Positions 53,336 to 61,880 of a stretch of 64,000 nucleotides of DNA are shown here, one piece after another. Source of the DNA: Mesorhizobium sp. NFR06. GTDB lineage: Bacteria > Pseudomonadota > Alphaproteobacteria > Rhizobiales > Rhizobiaceae. The notes below the pieces were generated by a model, which was given only the letters and a program-made list of their open reading frames with translations, had not been told where the DNA came from and did no database searches. The DNA is taken from the NCBI RefSeq assembly GCF_900115245.1, contig NZ_FOVT01000014.1, forward strand, positions 119,319-183,318, given 5' to 3'. Position numbers and translations under genes: made by a program. Each line of letters begins with the position of its first letter. Positions within the stretch are counted from its first letter, which is position 1.

Positions 53336-55546
53336 ATGGCACCTAAAGAAAACGATGCAGTACGAGGCGATCGCCCCTTGGGCGAAGGCGACCAGGATAA
53401 ACTTGGCTACCGCGAAGTAGCAAAGCGCATCGCCACATCCTTGGTCGACCGGACATCAGAGGACGGATTGGTAGTCGGGCTTGAAGGAGAATGGGGGTCT
53501 GGAAAGTCGAGTTTGCTGTTTTTGGTCGGGGACGAACTCAGCAAACTACCTCCCGCGGCGAAGCCGACGGTCATCCACTTCCGGCCTTGGCTGATTGGCA
53601 AAAGAGACGCCCTTATTACCAGCCTTTTTGCCGAGCTCTCCAACCAGTTGGATCAGGTCACCCTTGCGGCCGGGGACGCGACGCGGATTTCAGTCACAAA
53701 GGCTAGAAAAGCTGGCAAAGCATTACGAAGCTTTATGTCCGCGTTGAGCAAAACGGGGGGAATAGTTGAATTGGCAGGGGATGTCGCCGGGGTCGGCGCG
53801 GTCAAATTGGCCGGAAAGGGCCTGAAAGCCGCCGGCGAAATGGCCACAGGAACCCAAGCGTCCCCCCAGTTGGCGGATCTCAAGGATCAGCTTGTCAAAT
53901 CGTTGCGCGAGCTCGGCCACCGTTTCGTAGTCACCATCGACGACGTGGATCGACTGGAGCCAGGCGAAATTCTGGAAATCCTTCGCCTAGTGAGGTCGGT
54001 CGTCGATCTCCCAAACGTAATCTATCTACTCTGCTACGACAGTGAGGTGTTGGCGCATAGCATTAAGGCAGCCGCTAGCGTCCAGAATGGTCGGGCTTTC
54101 CTTGAGAAGATCATTCAGCTCACGGTAATGGTGCCCAGGCCGGAAGCTTTCCAATTGCGCCAGTGGTTTGCTGAGGCATTGCAGGAAATTGGCACGGCAA
54201 AGAATGAGGACGAGCGCGAGCGGCTTCGCCAGGTCATCGATCAGGAGGGCGGCCGGCGATTGCGAACCCCCAGGTCTGTAGTTCGGGCACTGGATTCAAT
54301 TCGCTTCTTTTGGCCGCCTCTCCTGGAAATTGACGCCGATTTGGCGGACCTGGTCTGGCTGCAGCTGATCAAAGACGGCAACACGGCGCTGTATCGATGG
54401 ATCGAAGAATACTGTGGCACGGCGGCGGCTCTGTCATTGGGAACAGCTCGGGTGGAGGAGGCGGAGAAAAGCCAGCAACTGGCTGCACTTGACGCTGCAG
54501 CCGGCGAACACATATTCGACGACCATCTCTACCGGCATTCTTTCTCGGCACAACTTGCTGGGGTTACGCCGAACTTCTCGCAAAGCGGACCTGCATTCCA
54601 GCTTTTCGAGAGGGTCGATGAACGAACGAGAGATGAGGCAATCCAAAGCCGGCGTCTGGCGAGCCCCGACCACTACAGGCTGTACTTTGCGATGGCCGCC
54701 CCCTCGCACGCCCTGACGCAGAGCGATTTCGACACCCTGCGGGACGCGCTGGCAGCTGGGCCGGATCAAACGGCGGCCGTGCTCTTAACGCTCCTGCGCC
54801 AAAATGCGGTCGGTACACTTACAAAAGCTGACTTGATGATCGAGCGGTTAAAAGGCGGCGCCTACGAATTGCTCGACGGGAAGCAGTGTCGAAACCTCTT
54901 GAGGGCTTTGTCAAACAGTATGGACGACGCCTTCCGTCTTCGCCCCTTCGACGGGTTTGTTTTCAGTTCCCTTTGGGACAGGACGCTGCCACTCGTAAGC
55001 TTGCTTTTGGCGCGGCTAAGACCGGCTCAACGCGATATCGCAACCCGCGACGTGTTCGCAAAGGGGGCTGCAATCGGGTGGCTTACGTTTGTGTTTCGAC
55101 ATGAGATCTTTGCCCATGGCCGGTTCGGAGACCGGGGTCGTCACAACAGCGATTGGGTGCTGGCCACTGAGGCGCAGCTGGACGATGTGATCCGCATCAT
55201 GGTCTCGCGCTATAAGGCAATGACCCTAAAAGAAATTCAGCAATCCCCTCGCCCGTTAAGCCTTCTCTTCGCATGGCAACAAGCCGGCGATGAGGATGGC
55301 CCCCGGCGGTTGTTGGGTGATCACAGCAAATTGGATGAGGGGCTTCTAGAAACCTTAGAGGAGCTCACGTCGCAGATCAACACGAGCAATAGAGGTATCG
55401 TCACCGTTCTGGCTCGACAAAATATCGAGCCGTTTCTTGATTACGACGAGGCAGAAAAGCGCGTAAAGGAGCTGGCGAAGAAACCTAAATTCAAGGGGAA
55501 AGCTACTAGGATCATGAAGCTTATCGACGAGGGGAAGCAATTCTGA
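53336..55546 (+). CDS. KAP-family P-loop NTPase
   Basis: A 736-residue KAP NTPase, the family that includes animal Kidins220 and the phage-exclusion protein PifA of plasmid F. Walker A is GEWGSGKS at residues 51-58. Walker B is TIDDVDRLEPGEI at about 200, and RPEAFQLRQWFAEALQE fits the following helical part. Between them is a long helical insert with a Gly/Ala-rich stretch (VELAGDVAGVGAVKLAGKGL) that could insert in the membrane. The C-terminal half is helical without a known domain. The ATG at 53336 gives the usual distance to Walker A. In this context a phage defence role is likely but unproven. Confidence 0.8.
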   Translation: MAPKENDAVRGDRPLGEGDQDKLGYREVAKRIATSLVDRTSEDGLVVGLEGEWGSGKSSLLFLVGDELSKLPPAAKPTVIHFRPWLIGKRDALITSLFAELSNQLDQVTLAAGDATRISVTKARKAGKALRSFMSALSKTGGIVELAGDVAGVGAVKLAGKGLKAAGEMATGTQASPQLADLKDQLVKSLRELGHRFVVTIDDVDRLEPGEILEILRLVRSVVDLPNVIYLLCYDSEVLAHSIKAAASVQNGRAFLEKIIQLTVMVPRPEAFQLRQWFAEALQEIGTAKNEDERERLRQVIDQEGGRRLRTPRSVVRALDSIRFFWPPLLEIDADLADLVWLQLIKDGNTALYRWIEEYCGTAAALSLGTARVEEAEKSQQLAALDAAAGEHIFDDHLYRHSFSAQLAGVTPNFSQSGPAFQLFERVDERTRDEAIQSRRLASPDHYRLYFAMAAPSHALTQSDFDTLRDALAAGPDQTAAVLLTLLRQNAVGTLTKADLMIERLKGGAYELLDGKQCRNLLRALSNSMDDAFRLRPFDGFVFSSLWDRTLPLVSLLLARLRPAQRDIATRDVFAKGAAIGWLTFVFRHEIFAHGRFGDRGRHNSDWVLATEAQLDDVIRIMVSRYKAMTLKEIQQSPRPLSLLFAWQQAGDEDGPRRLLGDHSKLDEGLLETLEELTSQINTSNRGIVTVLARQNIEPFLDYDEAEKRVKELAKKPKFKGKATRIMKLIDEGKQF

Positions 55547-55610
55547 AACGCCTTTTGGTTGAAGCCCTTTGTCAGATCAGTGCTTGACGTCATTTTTCGG
55601 CCGTGACGCA

Positions 55611-56057
55611 ATGAACCGGCGCCGACCTCTCGGCCCCCTCCCGTCAAAGAAAGTCAGGTCTATGGAAGCCCTTCAGGCGATCGTGCTGTCGAGCGCGCAA
55701 CTGCGCGATATGTTGACCGAGGCCGCAAGGCTAGGCGCAGCGCCGGCCGTCCGGGAACTCCGTGCGGACCTCCACCAGGCACCGGAAGAAGCCACATTAC
55801 AGAAGCTTCGTAGCTACCTGGCCGACCCTGCTTCCCGTCCCAACCCGCATGAGCATTGGGCGGACAGCGGAGTCATTCGCCGGATACAGACCACAAGCTC
55901 GGGCAAGCGAAAGTCCACGGCTTGGTTCATGAAATTCCAAAGGGAAACTGGATTGACCGGATGCGCCACCCGCCAAAGTCCTGCCTACGGCCGGCGACGG
56001 GAATGGACGTTTGCGGACATCAAGCTGGCATGGGATGCTTACTACCGAAGACGCTAG
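55611..56057 (+). CDS. Small basic protein of unknown function
   Basis: A 148-residue protein with an Arg/Lys-rich N-terminus (NRRRPLGPLPSKKVRS), a helical middle (MEALQAIVLSSAQLRDMLTE) and a C-terminus with SGKRKSTAWFMKFQRE and EWTFADIKLAWDAYYRRR. The basic ends suggest nucleic-acid binding. Its TAG stop is part of the ribosome binding site of the HEPN gene that follows, so the two are co-transcribed. Family unknown. Confidence 0.55.
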   Translation: MNRRRPLGPLPSKKVRSMEALQAIVLSSAQLRDMLTEAARLGAAPAVRELRADLHQAPEEATLQKLRSYLADPASRPNPHEHWADSGVIRRIQTTSSGKRKSTAWFMKFQRETGLTGCATRQSPAYGRRREWTFADIKLAWDAYYRRR

Positions 56058-56070
56058 GGGGGTGGTAGAC

Positions 56071-56601
56071 GTGGCGATTGGGGAAGACAAGTATCCGGGC
56101 GAGTTGGCATCGCCCCAGCAAATTCACGAGCTTGCAGAAGAATATCGAAAGGCTGCACATCACCTTCTAGAACTCGGCCGACCCGGCAAACCCCTTAGCC
56201 GAGCGCCGTTCAGGCTGTCAGCAATTCACGCGATCGAACTCTATCTAACCGCGCTGCTGCTCCATCGCGGTCACAATCCCAACCAAATCCGCAAACTGCA
56301 GCACGATCTGTCGGCGCGGACAGAACAGGCCTTGGAGGCAGGCCTTCGTCTTCGCGCAAAAACGGCAAGCCATCTTCGGTCCCTCAGTCAAAACCGAGAA
56401 TATCTCGTAACCCGCTACGGCCCCGAGCTCGTCGAAAACGTCTCGCAGGTCAACCGCCTCACCGCCACCCTTGATCAGGTGGCGGCAAAGGTCTCGGTAT
56501 TGATCGCACAGTCGCCCAAGCGGCTGGTAAAACCAGCTGCAGCCGGAGAGGTTCAAGGTCGAGACTTAGCTGCCTCTTCGTCTGCGGCGCCCGCCAGTTG
56601 A
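56071..56601 (+). CDS. HEPN-domain protein
   Basis: A 176-residue helical protein with the HEPN-like core: IHELAEEYRKAAHHLLELGR, then RLSAIHAIELYLTALLLHRG and LQHDLSARTE. The lack of a clear Rx4-6H motif suggests a non-catalytic HEPN, which usually binds a partner or nucleotide. The start is GTG at 56071 with a very strong Gly-rich site (AGGGGGG) that overlaps the preceding stop codon. A truncated second copy of the N-terminus lies at 57223-57381. Confidence 0.7.
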   Translation: MAIGEDKYPGELASPQQIHELAEEYRKAAHHLLELGRPGKPLSRAPFRLSAIHAIELYLTALLLHRGHNPNQIRKLQHDLSARTEQALEAGLRLRAKTASHLRSLSQNREYLVTRYGPELVENVSQVNRLTATLDQVAAKVSVLIAQSPKRLVKPAAAGEVQGRDLAASSSAAPAS

Positions 56602-56846
56602 GCGACATGTGGCATGAGAATTACATCAACGAGGTACGCGGCGTAGTCCAGTGAGATCGGCAGCATGGATGCGGTGATTTCGTTGTCGACATAACTCTCG
56701 GCATCCCAATAGCTTCGAGTCAGCTCCTCATTGGCAGGCTCCATCCGGCCAATAATCCTTTCGAACGCTGCATTGGCGGCATTGATCAGCACAGTACGGT
56801 CGGTCCCAGTGACTGGCAGGGACGCAATAACGGCATGGGAATCCAT
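56553..56846 (-). CDS. Small helical protein, unknown function
   Basis: A 97-residue protein with an N-terminal MDSHAVIASLPVTGTDRTVLINAANA and acidic helices (MEPANEELTRSYWDAESYVDNEI; ISLDYAAYLVDVILMPHVAQL). It overlaps the 3' end of the HEPN gene tail to tail by 49 bases. I recognise no family. The coding look is fair (no repetitive Arg/Pro bias), but a chance frame cannot be ruled out. Confidence 0.5.
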   Translation of the reverse strand: MDSHAVIASLPVTGTDRTVLINAANAAFERIIGRMEPANEELTRSYWDAESYVDNEITASMLPISLDYAAYLVDVILMPHVAQLAGAADEEAAKSRP

Positions 56847-57086
56847 GAGAGGATCATCCTGCTTGGAGTGGCGTTCGTGACATCAGCCTGTCGGTCGCCA
56901 TCCGACGGTGGTTCTTATTGTGGTGGCCTATCAAGGCGCCAGGCGCCACCTTATGCTCACATGCGCACAGGCAGAATACGCGGGATTTTCGCGGATGCAA
57001 TTCAAAGCAGCAGGATTGCACCGGTATGCGAGCTCACACGCGCCTCTCAGCCACCTCCAACGGACGACGAGGCGATAGTGGCAGCC

Positions 57087-57232
57087 ATGGAAAAACACGG
57101 CAAGGACGCTACCGTACCTCGGTCGCCTATTGTGCCCTGGAAGTGTCTGGCAATGGCGAAAATCCCGAATACCGGCTCTGGTTCGATCTGTTTCTGAGGC
57201 TCTCCAAAAAGGATCATGTCGGATGGGCTTAG
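57087..57232 (+). pseudogene. Fragment of a small unknown protein with a frameshift
   Basis: An N-terminal piece reads AAMEKHGKDATVPRS from the ATG at 57087, then a different frame continues as SVAYCALEVSGNGENPEYRLWFDLFLRL to a stop at 57232. The two halves look like one short protein split near 57115. The protein is not identified. It lies between two HEPN-type sequences. Confidence 0.35.
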
Positions 57233-57381
57233 CTCAACCAGCGAAAATGGCCTCCCAGCAGTTCTATGACCTGGCGGAAGAGCACCGCAAGGTGGCAACC
57301 CTGCTCCTCAACTCGACTGACCAGGCAGCGTGCTCAAGCGGTTGGCCTGGCGTCGCCATGATCATGGCCCCACTCCCATGA
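57223..57381 (+). pseudogene. Truncated HEPN-like N-terminus
   Basis: Starting at the ATG at 57223, MASQQFYDLAEEHRKVATLLLNS resembles the first helix of the HEPN protein at 56071-56601 (PQQIHELAEEYRKAAHHLLE). After residue 30 the frame turns to unrelated residues and stops at 57381. It is a remnant of a duplicated HEPN gene. Confidence 0.5.
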
Positions 57382-57639
57382 AGACTGAACATCCCGACGC
57401 CGGCGCTCTTTTTGAAGCCGATTAGCTGCCGTCGCTGAGTCTCTCTCTTGACGTTACCAGGGCGCAATTTTCCGACATGCTGCCGCGCTTCGAGGCGAAA
57501 CGATTCAGGGATTTTCACTTCACGTAGAGGAAAAGGAGAGAGGCAACAGATGGCCGGTGCGAAGCTGGGGCATGGGAACTGCCCTGCTTTGAATACCCGC
57601 TGACGAACCCGCGTCTTGCTACGAAACCGCCGCAGGCGT

Positions 57640-58173
57640 CTAACAACCAGTCTGGCGGGCAGCAGACGTGGGTTCGTCGCTCGCCTTGGTGTTCGTTTCC
57701 GCATCGAGAGTTGCCAATTCCTCCCCCAATGCGGCGATTACAGCCGCTACGCGAGCACGCACCCGTGGAGGAAGCTGCATCAGCCCCTCGATCAGGCGCC
57801 GGCCTTCAGCACTGGCGATAAATTCGATGCGCTGGTCGACCGGCAGAGGCAGAACCACGCGGGTGGTCTCGTTGCCAGGTAAGCCTTCGAAGAAGCGACT
57901 GACTGGGACGCCAAGCGACGTAGCGATCTCGTAGAGCATGGATGCGCTCACCCGGTTCCTGCCGTTCTCATATTTCTGAAGCTGTTGGAAGCTGATGCCT
58001 ACGGATCGGGCAAGCTGGGCTTGCGATGCGTCCGACTGGACGCGAACCATCGCGATTTGCCTGCCGACGTGCTGATCTGCGGGATGCGGGCTACACTCGG
58101 TTTCGGGCTTTGGCCATGCCTGAATGACGCGAGGGCGTGTTGACGCCACCAATGCTTTTCGCAATTGCATCAC
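57640..58173 (-). CDS. XRE-family transcriptional regulator
   Basis: A 177-residue regulator with a Cro/C1-type helix-turn-helix (SQAQLARSVGISFQQLQKYENGRNRVSASMLYEIATSLGV) at about residues 50-90, and a short C-terminal dimer region. The RFFEGLPG that follows the HTH is common in rhizobial XRE proteins. It could control the nearby island genes or an integrase, but no target is evident. The extended N-terminus is variable, so the start could be later. Confidence 0.8.
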   Translation of the reverse strand: MMQLRKALVASTRPRVIQAWPKPETECSPHPADQHVGRQIAMVRVQSDASQAQLARSVGISFQQLQKYENGRNRVSASMLYEIATSLGVPVSRFFEGLPGNETTRVVLPLPVDQRIEFIASAEGRRLIEGLMQLPPRVRARVAAVIAALGEELATLDAETNTKASDEPTSAARQTGC

Positions 58174-58278
58174 TCCCTTACAGAAGAAATTGGTCGCGGC
58201 AGGCTCCCCCTCGCGAGACTCGCCAAACCTTTGGAATTGATACGGGAGCTGCCAAGTGCTTGAAACGGACTTGTGTAT

Positions 58279-58923
58279 TCACCTTAGCTTTGTCTGACCA
58301 CCGATCCGACCAATATCCTCCAGGACCAATCGGATTTGAGCCCAAGGAAACTCCGCATCGTCCTTCGACGGTTGCCCCTCCCTGAGTATGGCATCAAGTT
58401 TCGCTGCCACCCCGGCAAGGGAGATAGCCGGCGTTTCTGACAATGCTTCAAGGAACGCCTCCGCCCGATCAGCGGCCTGACTCTCAGCGCGCAACGTGGC
58501 GGAATACCCAATCGTCCGGTCAGAGGCGTCCCAGCGCGCCTGATGAGCCGCCAAATCGGCCTCTGCCTTCGCTCCGACCGCCACGTCTACAGAACCGACG
58601 CAGATCACATCGCGAACCGCCTCAAGGGAGTGTAGCGTAACGGTCCTACCCTCGGACAATTTGATCATCACGTTAGGAAAACCGACTGTCTCTACCAGCT
58701 TCCGTTCCAAACGCTGCTGCTCACGGCTTAAACGTTCAGTCTCTTCCTGAGCAGCTTGCCATTCGCGCCAGGCTGCTACCGCAGGGTCAGCAGGTTGGTC
58801 TCTTTCTAGATCGTTACGGGCAAGGGCTTCCGCCTGCGATCCAACCATTTGAGCCGTTGGTGCGCGAAATAGTTCGCTGCGGGTGACGAAAGACAAAGGC
58901 GTGCTATTGTCGGAATCAGCCAT
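58279..58923 (-). CDS. Coiled-coil protein of unknown function
   Basis: A 214-residue protein from the ATG at 58923 (MADSDNSTPLSFVTRSELF). It contains a heptad-rich segment (AAWREWQAAQEETERLSREQQRLERKLVE), then a beta-type part (NVMIKLSEGRTVTLHSLEAV) and a helical C-terminus. Proteins of this type occur in rhizobial genomic islands. No function is known. It is divergent from the RHH gene at 59060. Confidence 0.6.
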   Translation of the reverse strand: MADSDNSTPLSFVTRSELFRAPTAQMVGSQAEALARNDLERDQPADPAVAAWREWQAAQEETERLSREQQRLERKLVETVGFPNVMIKLSEGRTVTLHSLEAVRDVICVGSVDVAVGAKAEADLAAHQARWDASDRTIGYSATLRAESQAADRAEAFLEALSETPAISLAGVAAKLDAILREGQPSKDDAEFPWAQIRLVLEDIGRIGGQTKLR

Positions 58924-59059
58924 GATCCGAGCTCTCAACAGCTTGGGTGTGGTCAGGTCGATCAGAGTGTTCGCGCACTCCGGTCGACCGCTGCACGTGC
59001 CCCGCAATTGCATTGCACGTGCTTTCTTATGCATCTTTTTGGAACCAAGTGCAAGCCGC

Positions 59060-59236
59060 ATGGCGAAAACGACGAAGAAGCCTTTCACGACGCGTTTGGA
59101 TCCGTCTGTGCTAGCGATGGCTGAGCACCTTGCAGCGGTCGAACGTCGCTCGGTGACGTCTGTCATAGAGCTCGCATTAATCGAGTATGCCGACCGTCGC
59201 GGTCTAAAGCCGGAAGATGTCGATAACGCTCAGTAG
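59060..59236 (+). CDS. Ribbon-helix-helix DNA-binding protein
   Basis: A 58-residue small regulator with a CopG/Arc-like fold: the N-terminal strand KPFTTRLDPSVLAMAEHLA followed by two helices (VERRSVTSVIELALIEYADRRG). The ATG at 59060 is chosen because the fold starts directly after it; a longer frame from 58883 is antisense to the coiled-coil gene. It may be an antitoxin or a plasmid/island regulator, but no toxin is adjacent. Confidence 0.7.
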   Translation: MAKTTKKPFTTRLDPSVLAMAEHLAAVERRSVTSVIELALIEYADRRGLKPEDVDNAQ

Positions 59237-59476
59237 GAGGGGCAAGCCCTGCTGATCGATAGCTTTTCCAACACGATCGGCTTCGAGCCGCAGTGTAGGT
59301 ATAGCCAATGCTCCACGCTGCGAAATTCTTCCGGAGCGCCTTTGCTACGCACCCTAGCCACCGCGTTGAACGCCTTACGTTGCGCTTTTTGAGTAAGCGG
59401 TGTTTCGGGGCCACCTTTCGGGAGTGATCGCGATCTGTGAGGTTGCCGATCCTGTATTGGGATCGGAGATAGGCTT

Positions 59477-59911
59477 GTGTCTGGACTTGACCTTACGCTT
59501 GACCCGGAGCGGCAACCCCGGCGTTTCGAGGTGATCAACGGCGCTGGCGGCCGGCGTCGCTGGTCGATGGATGACAAGGCGCGGATCGTCGCGGAGACGC
59601 TGGAACCGAACGCAATCATTTCCGAAGTCGCGCGGCGTTACGGTCTAAGGCCACAGCAGGTGTTCGCCTGGCGGCGCGAAGCGCGCAAACAGGCCGCTTC
59701 GGCGCAGCAGGAATCCCCGACCTTCGTGCCGGCGGTGGTGACGCCTCCGGAGCCCGCGCCGCCGCGTCGAGCAGGGCCGCGGCGGCGGAAGATAGCCCCC
59801 GACGCTGGCGTGATCGAGATCGAGATCGACGGCATCACAATGCGGGTTGGCCGCGGCGCCGACGCCAAGACGGTTGCGGCGGTGATCCGTGCGCTGAAGG
59901 CAACGTCGTGA
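59477..59911 (+). CDS. tnpA: IS66 accessory protein TnpA
   Basis: A 144-residue helix-turn-helix protein of the IS66 set: RRRWSMDDKARIVAETLEPNAIISEVARRYGLRPQQVF, a typical transposase HTH. Starts with GTG. It is the first gene of the IS and overlaps tnpB by four bases. It is needed for transposition in IS66 elements, but its exact role is not known. Confidence 0.9.
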   Translation: MSGLDLTLDPERQPRRFEVINGAGGRRRWSMDDKARIVAETLEPNAIISEVARRYGLRPQQVFAWRREARKQAASAQQESPTFVPAVVTPPEPAPPRRAGPRRRKIAPDAGVIEIEIDGITMRVGRGADAKTVAAVIRALKATS

Positions 59912-60264
59912 TCGGACCGACAGGCACCGTCAAGGTCATGGTGGCGACGAAGCCGGTCGACTTCCGCAAGGGAGCGGAGGGGTTGGCTGCGTTGGTGCGC
60001 GAGACGATGGGCGCGGACCCGTTCAGCGGCGCAGTCTATGTCTTCCGCGCGAAACGAACGGATCGGATCAAGCTGATCTTCTGGGACGGCACCGGCGTCT
60101 GCCTCTATGCGAAGCGTCTGGAGGATGGCGAGTTCCGCTGGCCGAAAGTGCAGGATGGCGTGATGCGGCTGACGGCCGCTCAGTTGTCGGCGCTGCTTGA
60201 AGGGCTTGATTGGCGGCGTGTTCATGAAGCCCGCCGGACGCTCGCTCCGGCGCAGGCGGGTTGA
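59908..60264 (+). CDS. tnpB: IS66 accessory protein TnpB
   Basis: A 118-residue IS66 Orf2 protein: VMVATKPVDFRKGAEGLAALV, then GAVYVFRAKRTDRIKLIFWDGTGVCLY and FRWP, the invariant core. It overlaps tnpA by four bases (ATGA-like coupling) and ends 70 bases before tnpC. It works with TnpA and TnpC in transposition. Confidence 0.93.
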   Translation: MIGPTGTVKVMVATKPVDFRKGAEGLAALVRETMGADPFSGAVYVFRAKRTDRIKLIFWDGTGVCLYAKRLEDGEFRWPKVQDGVMRLTAAQLSALLEGLDWRRVHEARRTLAPAQAG

Positions 60265-60334
60265 TCCGCGACCAAGTGAATCAGCCTCGATTCCGCTGTC
60301 GCCTGGTACCCGACGAATATGGTCTCATTCGGTC

Positions 60335-61867
60335 ATGGCGATGACGGCGGACCAGCTTCCCGACGATCCGGATGTGCTGAAGGCGATGGTCCTGGCGCGC
60401 GATGTCGAGAATGCTCGCCTGACCCAGATCATTAAGGAATTGCAGCGTCATCGCTTCGGCCGCCGCGCCGAGAGCCTGCCCGAAGATCAACTGCTCCTTG
60501 GCCTCGAGGAGGCCGAGCAGATCGAGGCGGCCGGCGAGGAAGAGGCCGAACGCGCCGATCCGGCCACGCACAGGGAGCGCACCGCTAAGCGGCGGGCGAA
60601 CCGGGGCGCGCTGCCGCCGCATCTGCCGCGCATCGAGATGGTCGTCGACATCGAGGACCATGCCTGCCCATGCTGCCGCAACGGACTTCATCGGGTCGGC
60701 GAAGACGTCAGCGAACGGCTCGACATCGTGCCGGCGCAGTTGCACGTGATTGTCGTGCGCCGGCCCAAATATGCCTGTCGTGCCTGCGAGGACGTGGTCG
60801 TGCAGGCTCCGGCGCCCGCCCGGCTGATCGAAGGTGGTCTGCCGACCGAGGCGACGGTGGCCCAGGTTCTGGTCTCCAAATATGCCGATCACCTGCCGCT
60901 CTATCGCCAGGCGCAGATCTACACCCGGCAGGGCATCAATCTGGACCGCTCCACGCTCGCCGACTGGGTCGGCCGCGCCGCCTGGCATCTGCGTCCAGTC
61001 CACGAGCGGCTGCTGGAGAAGCTGAAAGCCTCACCAAAACTCTTTGCCGACGAGACCACAGCGCCGGTGCTCGACCCCGGCCGCGGCAAGACCAAAACCG
61101 GGCAGCTCTGGGCTTACGCCCGCGACGACCGGCCGTGGGGCGGGAACGACCCACCGGGCGTCGCCTATGTCTATGCGCCGGACCGAAAGGCCGAGCGGCC
61201 GATTGCCCATCTGGCGGGCTTTGCCGGAATCCTGCAGGTAGACGGCTATGGCGGCTATCGCGTGCTCGCCGAGAAGAACGGCGCAACGCTCGCCTTCTGC
61301 TGGGCACACGTTCGCAGGCGCTTCTACGAACTCGCCGCGGCCGGCCCAGCGCCGATCGCCAGCGAGGCGCTCCGGCGCATCGCCGAACTCTATCGCGTCG
61401 AAGACGAAATCCGCGGCCAGACTGCGGATGCACGCCATGCCGTGCGCCAAGAAAGAAGCCAGCCGATCCTGGCCGAGCTCGAGCCGTGGATGCGCCAGAA
61501 GCTCGGCCTGATCAGTCAGAAGACCAAGCTCGCCGAGGCGATCCGCTATACGCTGTCACGCTGGGAGGGGCTCACGCGCTTCATCGACGACGGCCGCATC
61601 GAGATCGACAGCAATACCGTCGAGCGTTCGATCCGCCCCATTGCCCTCAACCGCAAGAACGCACTCTTCGCAGGCTCCGACGGCGGAGCCGAGCATTGGG
61701 CCGTCATCGCTTCTCTGATCGAAACCTGCAAGCTGAACGACGTCGAACCGCTCGGCTACCTCGCCGATGTGCTCACCAGGATCGTCAACGGCCACTCCAA
61801 CAGCCAGATCGACGATCTCCTGCCTTGGGCCTACATCCGCGCTCCTGAGTTCAAGGCCGTGGCCTGA
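60335..61867 (+). CDS. tnpC: IS66 transposase TnpC
   Basis: A 510-residue DDE transposase. A leucine-zipper-like N-terminus (VENARLTQIIKELQRHRFGRRAE), a zinc finger (HACPCCRNGLHRVGE ... YACRACEDVV), and the catalytic region with the first Asp in KLFADETTAPVL, the second in LQVDGYGGYRVL and the Glu in IDSNTVERSIRPI are all present. No internal stop is seen. The ATG at 60335 gives the normal length. Confidence 0.92.
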   Translation: MAMTADQLPDDPDVLKAMVLARDVENARLTQIIKELQRHRFGRRAESLPEDQLLLGLEEAEQIEAAGEEEAERADPATHRERTAKRRANRGALPPHLPRIEMVVDIEDHACPCCRNGLHRVGEDVSERLDIVPAQLHVIVVRRPKYACRACEDVVVQAPAPARLIEGGLPTEATVAQVLVSKYADHLPLYRQAQIYTRQGINLDRSTLADWVGRAAWHLRPVHERLLEKLKASPKLFADETTAPVLDPGRGKTKTGQLWAYARDDRPWGGNDPPGVAYVYAPDRKAERPIAHLAGFAGILQVDGYGGYRVLAEKNGATLAFCWAHVRRRFYELAAAGPAPIASEALRRIAELYRVEDEIRGQTADARHAVRQERSQPILAELEPWMRQKLGLISQKTKLAEAIRYTLSRWEGLTRFIDDGRIEIDSNTVERSIRPIALNRKNALFAGSDGGAEHWAVIASLIETCKLNDVEPLGYLADVLTRIVNGHSNSQIDDLLPWAYIRAPEFKAVA

Positions 61868-61880
61868 GAACACCGCTTAC

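Larger units (their letters stand above)
59393..61880 (+). mobile_element. Intact IS66-family insertion sequence
   Basis: A 2488-base element with terminal inverted repeats beginning GTAAGCGGTGTT at both ends (59393 and, inverted, ending at 61880). It is flanked by a perfect 8-base target duplication CTTTTTGA (59385-59392 and 61881-61888), the usual length for IS66. It carries the three standard genes (tnpA, tnpB, tnpC) in order with overlaps. All look intact, so the insertion is recent and may be active. Confidence 0.93.
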
